This document shows, one piece after another, positions 52,603 to 62,805 of a DNA stretch of 64,000 nucleotides. The translations under genes were made by a program, and so were the position numbers. The notes under the pieces are model-generated. The model was not told where the DNA came from. It saw nothing but the letters and a program-made list of their open reading frames with translations, and ran no database searches. The number at the start of each line of letters is the position of its first letter. The first letter of the stretch is position 1. Source of the stretch: Cymbomonas tetramitiformis (taxonomy: Eukaryota; Chlorophyta; Pyramimonadophyceae; Pyramimonadales; Pyramimonadaceae); contig LGRX02035498.1 in assembly GCA_001247695.2 (NCBI GenBank), forward strand, positions 1 to 64,000. Direction: 5' to 3'.

Positions 52603-53651
52603 ATCTTTTCGTAATAACATAGCATGCTTTCATTTCCATGAGCATTCCCATGTGACTTATCATTTTGATCATTATAATAATATTTAGTACCGTACAGACC
52701 ATTTGCAGGATCGCATGGTGTATTTAAATCTGCTCGATCCCAACCTCTTCCGTAGCTACCACCAGCACCCGATGCAATATTATGAGGATCCTGAGCACTC
52801 TCCATGCTCACCCAATCGGCGTATGCAGATTGTGGATAATCTTTATTAAATAAAAAACAAAATCTATTCTGATCCATGTTATTGTTTGGATCACTTGGCT
52901 GTTGCCATTTACCATCTTGATATCCAAAACCAGAACAATTCTCATCATCTCTACATAACTGTGCACATTCTTCTAATTCTCCGCTAGTGTTCGGAGGATC
53001 GCCGTTTGATCTGACATGCCGATTTGCTAAATTTAAACCTTTGCTAGATAAATAGTCTGTGAAATAATGACCAACCGGTGGTATCTTTCCACCATCTGCG
53101 TATCCACCTTTTCTAAATTCTTTTCCTTTGAATCCACATGGGACATATGGTGTTCCATCGGTAGGTACCGCGGCACATTGTGATTCGATTACAGTTTCTG
53201 ATTGAACTGTAGAACCCATACCCGAAGCTGACACTACAGATGATGCAGAACCCATACCCGAAGCTGACACTACAGATGATGCAGAACCCGATGATCGGGA
53301 AGGTGTCTCGACCGATGATGCAGAACCCGATGATCGTGAACCCATACCAGAATCTGACACTACAACGGATGATCCGGAAGTCGGTGATCGTGAAGGTGCT
53401 ACATATGGCGTTCCGTCAAACGATATCGTATTTTCACCGCCTATATTTACATCTTCAGAAACTTTCAAGGATGATTGATATAAATCGCTACTTGTAACGG
53501 TGGTACCACTTGAAGACGACGTTGAAGACGACGTTGAAGACGACGTTGAAGACGACGAATCGTTTCCTCTGAAAAACATCCAGTAAATTATTAAAGCGAT
53601 TACGAACGTTATAGTTATAGCTATTGCAATATTTCTTGATGAATATATCAT
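52599..53651 (-). CDS. type II membrane protein with Ser-rich stalk and PAN/Apple-like domain
   Basis: Protein of 350 aa: an N-terminal membrane anchor (AIAITITFVIALIIYWMFF, residues 8-26), a Ser/Gly/Thr-rich stalk to about residue 155 with repeated SASSVVSASGMG, and a Cys-rich ectodomain. LEECAQLCRDDENCSGFGYQ and FCFLFNKDYPQ resemble PAN/Apple modules that bind carbohydrate or protein. Orientation suggests a surface spike on the virion membrane or infected cell (inference). A second, truncated copy begins at 55693. Confidence 0.7.
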   Translation of the reverse strand: MIYSSRNIAIAITITFVIALIIYWMFFRGNDSSSSTSSSTSSSTSSSSGTTVTSSDLYQSSLKVSEDVNIGGENTISFDGTPYVAPSRSPTSGSSVVVSDSGMGSRSSGSASSVETPSRSSGSASSVVSASGMGSASSVVSASGMGSTVQSETVIESQCAAVPTDGTPYVPCGFKGKEFRKGGYADGGKIPPVGHYFTDYLSSKGLNLANRHVRSNGDPPNTSGELEECAQLCRDDENCSGFGYQDGKWQQPSDPNNNMDQNRFCFLFNKDYPQSAYADWVSMESAQDPHNIASGAGGSYGRGWDRADLNTPCDPANGLYGTKYYYNDQNDKSHGNAHGNESMLCYYEKI

Positions 53652-53677
53652 ATAATATTATATATTATAATATATTA

Positions 53678-53881
53678 ATGAAATCTTCTAAGAGTAAAGT
53701 CAGTCCAAAAGTAAGGACCATGACTATGCAAAATCTTTATAAGACAATCAAACATAAACGCCAGGCGATGAATTTAGAAAAACATATATACACATTGAGT
53801 TCTGGATATAATGGTGCTTATATAGATACATATCGTAAAATAATGTTGATAATAGTTCCAAAAAAGATTAAAGTTCAGTAA
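53678..53881 (+). CDS. small basic protein, 67 aa (copy A)
   Basis: The ATG at 53678 follows TATTATAATATATTA, in the gap before the membrane-protein gene. The protein is Lys-rich (MKSSKSKVSPKVRTMTMQNL) with no match. A near-identical copy is at 55720-55920; they differ at the 3' end and at one codon (Tyr versus His). Confidence 0.5.
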   Translation: MKSSKSKVSPKVRTMTMQNLYKTIKHKRQAMNLEKHIYTLSSGYNGAYIDTYRKIMLIIVPKKIKVQ

Positions 53882-53885
53882 AAGA

Positions 53886-55234
53886 TCAAAGTTTCGTAAA
53901 AGTGTGTTCAAATTGTCCACCGACGTCATATGATTCTATTAATAGTTTATTTGTATGAACATCTTCATGACATTTTTGGCATAATGTCATCAAATTGTTT
54001 TTATTGTGTTTGAAAGTTCTATTTTCACATTGGTGTATTATATGATGTGTATGTAAATTTTTATTAGACCCGCAATTTTTACATACATCTACATATACTT
54101 TCGAATTGTATCTGGACTTCTTCTTATTTACAAAACTCTTATTGTCTCCTAGTAATTCCATTCTGGTTTCGTTAGCTTTGTATATAATCTCCGGACATCT
54201 TAAAATCTGCTTTGCGATTTCTATTCCATACAAAGAATCCCCCGATCCTTTTTCTAATTTTCTATTATAGACGATCTTGTCTATTTTCTCAACGTATTCT
54301 GTCTTCAAATGACAAATGTTCACCTTGTCTTTGATAAATGATATATCCGCTAACTTGTGCAAATGAGTTGCAAATATAAATTGAATGTTTTTTTCTAACA
54401 TCCAATGAATGGCCCCGGCTACCAAACTCGTTGCAGACAAATCCTCGGTTCCTTTGCACATCTCGTCTCCCACTACGATCGAATGCTTGTCTGCTAATTG
54501 AATAATGCTATTCAATTCGGTCATCTCTACCATGAAAGATGACATCGCTTTGTACATGTTATCATCACAATTGATTCTTGTGAAGATGCTGTTGTATGGA
54601 CTATATTCGAAGGTCTCGCTCGCTACGAAGGAGCCCATCTGTGCCAAAATTATATTTAATGCTATAGACTTACCGTAACATGATTTACCTGAACCGTTCA
54701 GACCGTACAATAACATACCTGGGTTATTCTCATTAAACTCTACATCATTCGGAACATAGGTTACATCCATATGTTCAACTATCGGATGTCTGATGTTCTT
54801 GGCCTCTACAAAAGACTTATCCGATTTTTTTATGATAGGTCGTGTGTATCTGTACTTAGTGGCTGTAATACAATGGCTACTTACCACATCCTTTTCGGAA
54901 ATCCATTCGACGATCTCCATTATGGTTCCAAAATTTATTTCAACAAATTGTTGAATCCGAGATTCCATGATCTCTTTATGAAGCTTCTCATAATTTTTTG
55001 AATTTTTTGTTAAGTCGTGTGTGAGTGTATCGATACTCTGGGCCATTATCCTTGATGTCATGCTCGTCAACTTTGATATGTGAACGTCCTCGTACCTGTC
55101 CTTCATGTGCTTCTTCTTAGATTCCGCTTTCCTTGCCGTAGTCGATAAATAATAACCATCTTTTTCTGTAGATTCTAACTTTAATTCGTATCGAATACAA
55201 ATCTCATTTAATTCTTTTGTATTTTTGTCTATAT
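53886..55234 (-). CDS. MutS7-like mismatch repair protein, C-terminal part (copy A, cut by gap)
   Basis: About 450 aa of a MutS family protein; the N-terminal part is lost in the N gap. The ATPase domain has LLYGLNGSGKSCYGKS (Walker A), then VVGDEMCKGTEDLSATSLVA (Walker B and signature) and FATHLHKLADI. The C-terminus is an HNH endonuclease domain: CKNCGSNKNLHTHHIIHQC and LMTLCQKCHEDVH. MutS7 with a fused HNH is a mark of giant viruses (also found in octocoral mitochondria). No insertion is present here. Confidence 0.9.
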
Positions 55235-55254
55235 NNNNNNNNNNNNNNNNNNNN
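55235..55254. other. assembly gap (20 N)
   Basis: Twenty undetermined bases. Sequence after the gap (55255 on) repeats 53213 onward, so the gap joins two overlapping or duplicated segments. Its real length is unknown. Confidence 0.95.
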
Positions 55255-55693
55255 AACCCATACCCGAAGCTGACACTACAGATGATGCAGAACCCATACC
55301 CGAAGCTGACACTACAGATGATGCAGAACCCGATGATCGGGAAGGTGTCTCGACCGATGATGCAGAACCCGATGATCGTGAACCCATACCAGAATCTGAC
55401 ACTACAACGGATGATCCGGAAGTCGGTGATCGTGAAGGTGCTACATATGGCGTTCCGTCAAACGATATCGTATTTTCACCGCCTATATTTACATCTTCAG
55501 AAACTTTCAAGGATGATTGATATAAATCGCTACTTGTAACGGTGGTACCACTTGAAGACGACGTTGAAGACGACGTTGAAGACGACGTTGAAGACGACGA
55601 ATCGTTTCCTCTGAAAAACATCCAGTAAATTATTAAAGCGATTACGAACGTTATAGTTATAGCTATTGCAATATTTCTTGATGAATATATCAT
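55255..55693 (-). CDS. membrane-stalk protein, second copy, truncated by gap
   Basis: First 146 codons of the same protein as 52599-53651, nearly identical, with the anchor and Ser-rich stalk only. The ectodomain would lie in the gap. It is either half of a tandem duplicate or the end of an overlapping contig. Confidence 0.8.
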
Positions 55694-55719
55694 ATAATAT
55701 TATATATTATAATATATTA

Positions 55720-55920
55720 ATGAAATCTTCTAAGAGTAAAGTCAGTCCAAAAGTAAGGACCATGACTATGCAAAATCTTTATAAGACAATCAAACATAAA
55801 CGCCAGGCGATGAATTTAGAAAAACATATATACACATTGAGTTCTGGATATAATGGTGCTTATATAGATACACATCGTAAAATAATGTTGATAATAGTTC
55901 CAAAAAAGATTAAAGTTTAG
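55720..55920 (+). CDS. small basic protein, 66 aa (copy B)
   Basis: Nearly identical to 53678-53881, one residue shorter because the final codon before the stop is changed (CAG to TAG). Confidence 0.5.
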   Translation: MKSSKSKVSPKVRTMTMQNLYKTIKHKRQAMNLEKHIYTLSSGYNGAYIDTHRKIMLIIVPKKIKV

Positions 55921-55927
55921 TAAAAGA

Positions 55928-57091
55928 TCAAAGTTTCGTAAAAGTGTGTTCAAATTTTCCACCGACATCATATGATTCTATTATCAGTTTATTTGTATGA
56001 ACATCTTCATGACATTTTTGGCATAATGTCATCAAATTGTTTTTATTGTGTTTGAACGTTCTATTTTCACATTGGTGTATTATATGATGTGTATGTAAAT
56101 TTTTATTAGATCCGCAACTTTTACATACATCTACATATACTTTCGAATTGTATCTGGACTTCTTTTTATTTACAAAACTCTTATTGTCTCCTAGTAATTC
56201 CACTCTGGTTTCGTTAGCCTTGTATATAATCTCCGGACATCTTAAAATCTGCTTTGCGATTTCTATTCCATACAAAGAATCCCCCGATCCTTTTTCTAAT
56301 TTTCTATTATAAACGATCTTGTCTATTTTCTCGACGTATTCCGTCTTCAAATGACAAATGTTCACCTTGTCTTTGATAAATGATATATCCGCTAACTTGT
56401 GCAAATGAGTTGCAAATATAAATTGAATGTTTTTTTCTAACATCCAATGAATGGCCCCGGCTACCAAACTCGTTGCAGACAAATCCTCGGTTCCTTTGCA
56501 CATTTCGTCCCCCACTACTATCGAGTGTTTGTCTGCTAATTGAATAATGCTATTCAATTCGGTCATCTCTACCATAAAAGATGACATCGCTTTGTACATG
56601 TTGTCGTCACAATTGATTCTTGTGAAGATACTATTATAGGGACAATATTCGAAGGTTTCGCTTGCTACGAATGAACCCATCTGTGCCAAAATTATGTTTA
56701 ATGCGATCGACTTACGGTAACATGATTTACCTGAACCATTCAGACCGTATAACAACATACCTGGTTTGCTCTCATTAAACTCTACACCATTTGGAACATA
56801 GGTTACATCCATATGTTCAACTATCGGATGTCTGATGTTCTTGGCCTCTACAAAAGACTTGTCAGATTCTTTTATTATAGGTCGTGTGTATTTGTACTTC
56901 GTGGCTGTAATGCAATGACTACTTATCACGTCTTTTTCAGAAATCCAATCGATGATCTCGGATATTTTTCCAAAATTTATTTCAACAAATTGTTGAATTC
57001 GAGATTCCATGATCTCTTTATGAAGCTTATCATAATTCTTTGAATTTTTTGTTAAATCGTGTGTGAGTGTATCTATACTTTGGGCCATTAT
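55928..57091 (-). pseudogene. MutS7-like protein, C-terminal part of the interrupted copy B
   Basis: ATPase and HNH domains as in copy A, with scattered differences. One lies beside the P-loop (GKSCYRKS where copy A has GKSCYGKS). The frame is open from the element to the stop. An ATG at 57088 could give a 386-aa C-terminal product, but it would lack mismatch-binding, connector and lever domains. With the TTAT duplicate and element removed it fuses in frame to 57766-59166. Confidence 0.85.
57088..57091. repeat. TTAT target duplication, left copy
   Basis: Repeated at 57762-57765; the uninterrupted copy A has a single TTAT at 55046-55049. Confidence 0.65.
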
Positions 57092-57761
57092 TGCCTATTC
57101 TACGAAAGGTGGGTTTACACACCGTAAGGACCCCTTACGGTGGGTTACCCAACCCTAAGTAAAACTATTATTTCAGCCCCTAAACTGACCCCATGGTCAT
57201 GTTCATGGTGGCAGGATGACTTTAGACACTCCCAAGAGGCATCCGCGAAGAATTATATCGGATGTATCCGGGTTTGTTAACCTGAAACCCCAACACCCAA
57301 ACCGGCAAACCAATTATCGCATATAAATCGTGTCATATAGCGTAATAAACCGGCATACCACCCTCACTTCGCTCGACATTTTGAGGGTCAAGATGACCTC
57401 GAATGACAATTTTGACAAGACACTGCAGAAAGAGCAGCTCGAGAACTTGACAACATAGGTCTCCAAATTTCCAAAGGGCCATCGAGGAAGGCCCCATATC
57501 TACCAATATACCAAATTATGTGATAACCCACCGTAAGCCTATATGATCGGAACCCGCTACACCCCCCCCACTTCGCGAGAGCATTACACACATGGGGCAC
57601 ATCGCATCCATCCATAGTATGTTCCTCAGCTTTCATTCAACTCATAAACTGTCTGAAAATCGACAGGTTTGACACCGTAGACCTCATAACGCCACCACTA
57701 GAGGCCGCCGAAATTTCCTCTTACGGCGGGTTAACCCACCGTAAGATTAGTAGAATAGGCA
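57092..57761. mobile_element. 670-bp non-autonomous element with inverted ends inside MutS7
   Basis: The ends are TGCCTATTCTAC and its exact inverse. Inside, the left has the hairpin CACCGTAAGG-ACC-CCTTACGGTG and the right has CTTACGGCGGGTT-AACCCACCGTAAG; a further TAACCCACCGTAAG lies in the middle. No plausible protein is encoded. It is clearly GC-richer than the gene around it. The uninterrupted copy at 55040-55050 shows the empty site, so boundaries are well supported (TTAT, or ATTAT with a shorter end). Confidence 0.85.
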
Positions 57762-59166
57762 TTATCCTTGATGTCGTGCTCGTCAACTTTGATATGTGAA
57801 CGTCATCGTACTCGTCCTTAATGTGCTTCTTCTTAGATTCAGCTTTCCTAGCCGTCGTTGATAAATAATAACCATCTTTTTCTGTAGATTCTAACTTTAA
57901 TTCAAATCGATTGCATATCTCATTTAATTCTTTTGTATTTTTATCTATATTCTTCTTTATCTTATCTAATTGATCGCAGTCTACTATTTCAACACCCGTA
58001 TCGTTGACCTGAAAATATGCATTGAATTGCTTTATGATCGTTTCTGTGTATTGATTTATGTTTTCAATGGTTTCAAATGATCGTATGAAAGCTTTGATTT
58101 CTAATTCCGTAATGATTCCTAATTTAAATCTTTGTATGATTCTTTCCAAATCTGGAAGACCTGAAAACGTTTGTTTATATTTTTTATACATTTCATTTTT
58201 AATATTCGTTTCGATTTCGTCATATCTATTAGTAATCTTTACCGGATCGGTGATTGGATTCAAAAGTCTTCTTCGAAGTAATCGTTTACCCATCGGTGTG
58301 TTCGTATGGTCGATTATATTCAATAAATATCCTTTCGATTTGTTGTTTGAATTCAAAATTAAATTCAATTGACTCGTTAGATTATTGTGCAATAATAAAG
58401 TATCCATAGATTCTAATAATTTTGGTAATTCTAATATTTTCATGATTTTAGGATTGCTTATATGTAAATGATCAATTAGACAAATAAAACTTGAGATACT
58501 ATTCTTACAAACATTCAAAACGGGATTTTCTTTTTCATTATAAAGTTTTTCGATTACAGCTTCTTGATATACAATATCATAATATTTATTTTCATCCTTT
58601 TTGAACGTCATGATTTCATCCGATTTAAAATCGATATCTAAAAGTATTACTTCCCTTGGTTTATACATATCAATCACTCTTGTGATGTCTTCGTACGATT
58701 TATAATCTCTTACGAAAACACATCCTATAGATACATCGATCAAAGAAACACCATAATGTTTGTTTATACAACAGATGAAGTTATAATCTATATCAGAATC
58801 TTCGTCAGGTACATATGTTCCTGGACTGATCACTTTGGTGACCGCTCGGTCGAATGTTTTACCACCAGTATCGATTTGTTCCACCCATACGATGTATAGA
58901 TCATGTGATAATAGTATAGGTATGTTTTTCGACTTTCTATAAGTCGGAAATCCAACCATACAGGGATTCTTTTCGGACAATTCGAGATTCTTATTACTTT
59001 TCGTTAAAATCATGTTTAAAATCTTACTAACAGATTTCGCATTACCTTTGTCTTCAGTACTATAACATTCCATGAACGATCCCTTTTCAATAAGAACGAT
59101 CGTATTCGAACCATACATGTTTTCATATTCTTCTTGAAGTTTCCAATATTGTTGCAAGAACGCCAT
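57762..59166 (-). pseudogene. MutS7-like protein, N-terminal part of the interrupted copy B
   Basis: First 467 codons: mismatch-recognition domain with NTIVLIEKGSFMECYSTED, connector, and lever helices (RLLRRRLLNPITDP near 290). The frame then runs a few codons into the element. Subtracting element and duplicate, the whole gene is 855 codons with no frame change. It starts 59 nt from the divergent membrane-protein gene at 59226. Confidence 0.9.
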
Positions 59167-59225
59167 TGTTTCTATTGTATTCTTTTATTTGATTTTCTTA
59201 AATACTTTGTTATCTTATTATAAGC

Positions 59226-59546
59226 ATGGACGAATCGATCGTAAACATCCTATTTATAATCGGTGTTATAGCTACAATCGTGATTATCGATAGGATTCCA
59301 ATTCATTACGAAACAAAAAGAGAGATCGATGATAGTTTGCCCAGTTGCAAAGATTGTAAAAAGACTCTCAATGATTTTTGTTCCCCCAAATATTGTAATA
59401 CACCGAATTGTAAAATCGATCCTCGATGTAAAAAAGAGATTCAATATTCATGTAGTCATCCGGATTTCATTTGTAACCAAAATTCATGTAGGGATTTTGA
59501 CACATATAAAAATGATAAATCCTGGGGATGTTATGGAATGTTTTGA
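59226..59546 (+). CDS. membrane-anchored Cys-rich protein, 106 aa
   Basis: One N-terminal membrane span (VNILFIIGVIATIVIID) and a soluble part with about twelve Cys (CKDCKKTLNDFCSPKYC and so on), likely disulfide-bonded. Given the viral Erv1-like oxidase, it may be a virion membrane protein with an oxidised domain (inference). Confidence 0.65.
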   Translation: MDESIVNILFIIGVIATIVIIDRIPIHYETKREIDDSLPSCKDCKKTLNDFCSPKYCNTPNCKIDPRCKKEIQYSCSHPDFICNQNSCRDFDTYKNDKSWGCYGMF

Positions 59547-59570
59547 GAAAAAAATATGATATCTTATATT

Positions 59571-59735
59571 ATGCAATACGAACTTGAACTAACAATACGT
59601 TTGCTTGCGATATTTTTTAGCATAGTTTTAGGTTTAAAATGGTTTCGGAAAAGTCAGCCAGAATATGATATTTATTTATACATAATCGTTATAATTGTAG
59701 CATTTTATGTAGGAATCAATCTTCGGCATCGTTAA
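59571..59735 (+). CDS. tiny two-span membrane protein, 54 aa
   Basis: ATG at 59571 directly after TCTTATATT; an in-frame ATG 5 codons earlier is possible. Two hydrophobic segments (LLAIFFSIVLGLKW and YIIVIIVAFYVGI) flank a short charged loop. It overlaps the 3' end of the convergent gene by 20 nt. No family. Confidence 0.5.
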   Translation: MQYELELTIRLLAIFFSIVLGLKWFRKSQPEYDIYLYIIVIIVAFYVGINLRHR

Positions 59736-60654
59736 AGAACGATTGATCGGGTCTAACAGGTAATTGTTGACCTGTTTGATTTACCGGTTGAGAGTAAACG
59801 GGCTCTTGAACCGGTGGTTGTACGGATTCTTGAACAGGTGGTTCGTTGGATGGTTGACTATTTTCTTCTCTAGACTGATCTGTGTGTTGATTTGATACTT
59901 TACCTTCGATGTTTATATTTTTAGTATTATCCGAAAAGAATTCATCCGCTAATGTTCCGTTTTCACCATCATTGGTTGGTTCCGGTGGATTTTCATCGTT
60001 TTCCTTGTCCTCGTCTTCATCAATCGGATCTGCTTCTGGTGGTTCTTCATCGGATTCCGGTGGTACTAAGTTGTCATCGTCTGATTCTTCTTGTTTTTCT
60101 TCTAATGTGTCGTCCAAATATGTCTCCAAAATGTTTTGGATAGGTAACATATCTCTGATAGTATCTTCGATAGATATACTAATGATATTATAAACATCTA
60201 TCATATTATTAGTAATGTCTCGATATTTATTGATACTAAATAAATATGGATCGTTGTATACATTTTTTGCACAATTTGTATACACCTTCGCTACAAATTT
60301 AGTTATCGGTGGAATCACAATCTTTACTTTCTTTTTATTTTTACTTAATTTGACGGATGTTAGAATTCGAACATTACTGATGAAGACCGCTGTAATCAAT
60401 TCGTTAAAAAATGAACATTCTTCAACAATTTCATTCGTATGTTCATCGATAACATCACTATTCCATTTCGGAATCTGTTTCAAACCTCTTTGAAATTGAA
60501 TAAGTACATCGTTTTGTGTTTCACTAACATCCATTGAGTTATTATAACAAGTCATTAATTCCGAATATATATATGCTTTCATGATATTAATCAATTGTTT
60601 AGTATATTCCGCCTTCGCTTCTACGATAATTCCTAAATTCAAATCTTTCGTCAT
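59716..60654 (-). CDS. conserved nucleocytovirus protein with acidic tail (DUF5764-like)
   Basis: Protein of 312 aa. Residues 1-185 look like a conserved helical family of large DNA viruses (recalled as DUF5764): LINIMKAYIYSELMTCYNN, FQRGLKQIPKWNSDVID, RILTSVKL, DPYLFSINKYRD. The remaining 125 residues are disordered, Asp/Glu/Pro-rich, with QPPVQEPVYSQPV-type repeats. Its function is unknown. Confidence 0.7.
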   Translation of the reverse strand: MTKDLNLGIIVEAKAEYTKQLINIMKAYIYSELMTCYNNSMDVSETQNDVLIQFQRGLKQIPKWNSDVIDEHTNEIVEECSFFNELITAVFISNVRILTSVKLSKNKKKVKIVIPPITKFVAKVYTNCAKNVYNDPYLFSINKYRDITNNMIDVYNIISISIEDTIRDMLPIQNILETYLDDTLEEKQEESDDDNLVPPESDEEPPEADPIDEDEDKENDENPPEPTNDGENGTLADEFFSDNTKNINIEGKVSNQHTDQSREENSQPSNEPPVQESVQPPVQEPVYSQPVNQTGQQLPVRPDQSFFNDAED

Positions 60655-60670
60655 ACAATGATACTATTAA

Positions 60671-61054
60671 TTAATATGAACTAATTTGACGAATTTTGTC
60701 ATCAATTTCATCATCAGTAAAAGACACCGACTTAGATTCGTTAGGCATTGTCATAACCTGTAAAGGTTGAGATTGTTTTACCGACCAATCTATATACAAA
60801 TAATTATCCTTCCATGGATATACAAAAAACCCGCCCTTTTGTAACTTTTGAATCAGATACAAAATAGCGTGATTGACATCATAAATGGGGAATCCGAAAA
60901 CCATCGTTGGCACTCTATGAATCAGATTTTTGAAACCTATTCTATCACGACTCTTTATTTTTTCTGTAATTTCATAAAAGAAACCTTTATATATTTCATG
61001 GTTTCGTGTTGCCTTTTCTCTTCGTTTTCGATCTAAATCGGATACCGTCAACAT
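60671..61054 (-). CDS. conserved nucleocytovirus protein (DUF5759-like)
   Basis: Protein of 127 aa. The N-terminal helix (LDRKRREKATRNHEIYKGF), RVPTMVFGFPIYDVNHAILYL and GGFFVYPWKDNYLYIDW follow the pattern of a short family found across giant viruses (recalled as DUF5759). Function unknown. It lies between two virion-type genes on the same strand. Confidence 0.7.
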   Translation of the reverse strand: MLTVSDLDRKRREKATRNHEIYKGFFYEITEKIKSRDRIGFKNLIHRVPTMVFGFPIYDVNHAILYLIQKLQKGGFFVYPWKDNYLYIDWSVKQSQPLQVMTMPNESKSVSFTDDEIDDKIRQISSY

Positions 61055-61082
61055 TATACAAATAAATCAAATTTTATTTTAT

Positions 61083-61457
61083 TTACATACGACTTTTTGT
61101 AGCAGTAATTACAATCGGTAATATTCCAGCGATTATCGCTATTCCATAAAAGTAATAATCAGTGATATCAGAATTGCAATTATAAAACATCTTACTATAA
61201 TACATTGACATGATCGTTACGATGAAAGAGTACATTGTCAATTGTAAAACGTCCTGTGCATTCGTAAAAGATATTTGGAATTGTGTCATAAACATCACAA
61301 AGAATATGTACGCAAGCAGCGATACAAGAACGATTACTTTATCGATTCCAAAATTTTTACGATCTAATATCCAATTTTCGGCAAATCCTTTGTACGTATA
61401 TGCGAAATAAGCTGGGATGATGGATAACAAAATATATAAAACATCGTTAACTTTCAT
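61083..61457 (-). CDS. multi-pass membrane protein, 124 aa
   Basis: Four hydrophobic spans are visible: VLYILLSIIPAYFAYTY, VIVLVSLLAYIFFVMFM, MYSFIVTIMSMYYS and YGIAIIAGILPIVIT. No motif. It is a probable virion or factory membrane protein by type. Confidence 0.65.
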   Translation of the reverse strand: MKVNDVLYILLSIIPAYFAYTYKGFAENWILDRKNFGIDKVIVLVSLLAYIFFVMFMTQFQISFTNAQDVLQLTMYSFIVTIMSMYYSKMFYNCNSDITDYYFYGIAIIAGILPIVITATKSRM

Positions 61458-61477
61458 TATATACTATCAACATTTTT

Positions 61478-62805
61478 TTATTTTAAAGACCATATTTTTC
61501 GGGATGAAATGGTTTTAGGTTGTTTATTCATTTCTAAAAAATTTCCATTTGGTCCTTTTATTTGATAGATATCCGAATTCTTTTTTATAAAGTCTTGCAA
61601 TTCAGATTTAGTTTTAACAGCCGAATAATCAACCGGTTTTTTTATTGGTTTGAGTACAGGTTTTTCAATTAACTTTTTAGAATGTGCTTCATGCTTTGAA
61701 TTGCCAAATATTTTATTTATGAATTCATCTTTGGTTTTTTTATAATCATGTGATTTTTTCACAAACACGTCATTTGATGCTAATTTAGATGACAATGGAT
61801 TGGGTTCTGATGATAACGGTTTTTCACCTGGCAATGGATTTTGAAGACGTTTGATTTTTTCTTTTTCTTCCAGATTTCGATTGGATATCCTTTTTTCTTC
61901 CAATTGATTTTTTAACTCGCCGATTCTCGGATCGGCGTTGTTTGATTTCTTACCTAATCCATTTTGAAGCCGTTTGATTTTTTCTTCCAGATTTCGATTG
62001 GATATCCTTTTTTCTTCCAATTGATTTTTTAACTCGCCGATTCTCGGATCGGCGTTGTTTGATTTCTTACCTAATCCATTTTGAAGACGTTTGATTTTTT
62101 CTTTTTCTTCCAGATTTCGATTCTCTTGTTTTTTTGTTTTCACTTGATTTTGTAATTCTCTTATTCTTGGGTCGGTATTATTAGATTTATTACCTAATCG
62201 ATATTGAAGACGATTGATCTCTTTCTGATTTCGATTCTCTTGTTTTTTTGTTTTCACTTTATTTTGTAATTCTCTTATTCTTGGGTCGGTGTTCTCTTTG
62301 TTATTAGATTTCTTACCTAATCGATTTTGAAGACGATTGATCTCTTTCTGAGTTCGATTCTCTTGTTTTTTTGTTTTTTCACTTTATTTTGTAATTCTCT
62401 TATTCTTGGATCGGTGTTCTCTTTGTTATTAGATTTCTTACCTAATTGATTTTGAAGACGATTGATCTCTTTCTGAGTTCGATTCTCTTGTTTTTTTGTT
62501 TTCACTTTATTTTGTAATTCTCTTATTCTTGGGTCGGTGTTCTCTTTGTTATTAGATTTCTTACCTAATCGATTTTGAAGACGATTGATCTCTTTCTGAG
62601 TTCGATTCTCTTGTTTTTTTCTTTTCACTTGAATTTTGTCACAAATTTCTTTCAACAATTTCAAACATTCATCTATTATTTCGACTTCAAAATTAAAGGA
62701 TTTATTTTTTGAAAAAATAGAGAATACGGATGAAATTATACCGGAACTATTTTCATGTAATTTTTTAATCTGTTTATATATATCTAATATTTCAGAATTG
62801 TTCAT
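61478..62805 (-). CDS. coiled-coil repeat protein, broken by a frameshift in the repeats
   Basis: Two frames (62805-62317 and 62257-61478) form one protein of about 430 aa. The N-terminal 60 residues look folded (MNNSEILDIYKQIKKLHENS). Then follow about seven units of a roughly 33-residue repeat (EINRLQNRLGKKSNNKENTD, then PRIRELQNKVKTKKQENR), predicted coiled coil. A Lys-rich tail follows, with FLEMNKQPKTISSRKIW near the end. The break is near 62360-62385, where a T run is two bases longer than in sister repeats. The start overlaps the upstream stop by ATGA. Confidence 0.6.
61840..62630 (-). repeat. roughly 100-130-bp coding repeat array
   Basis: Units around TTACCTAATCGATTTTGAAG and CTTTCTGAGTTCGATTCTCT recur about seven times. 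Two subtypes are seen, one with NKENTDPRIREL and one with NADPRIGEL. Some adjacent units are almost identical, which implies recent copying. Confidence 0.75.

Noticed and set aside
57388..57636. 82-aa minus-strand frame inside the MutS7 element as a transposase
   Set aside because: Too short, no DDE or HTH pattern, and it overlaps the palindromic parts. The element looks non-autonomous.
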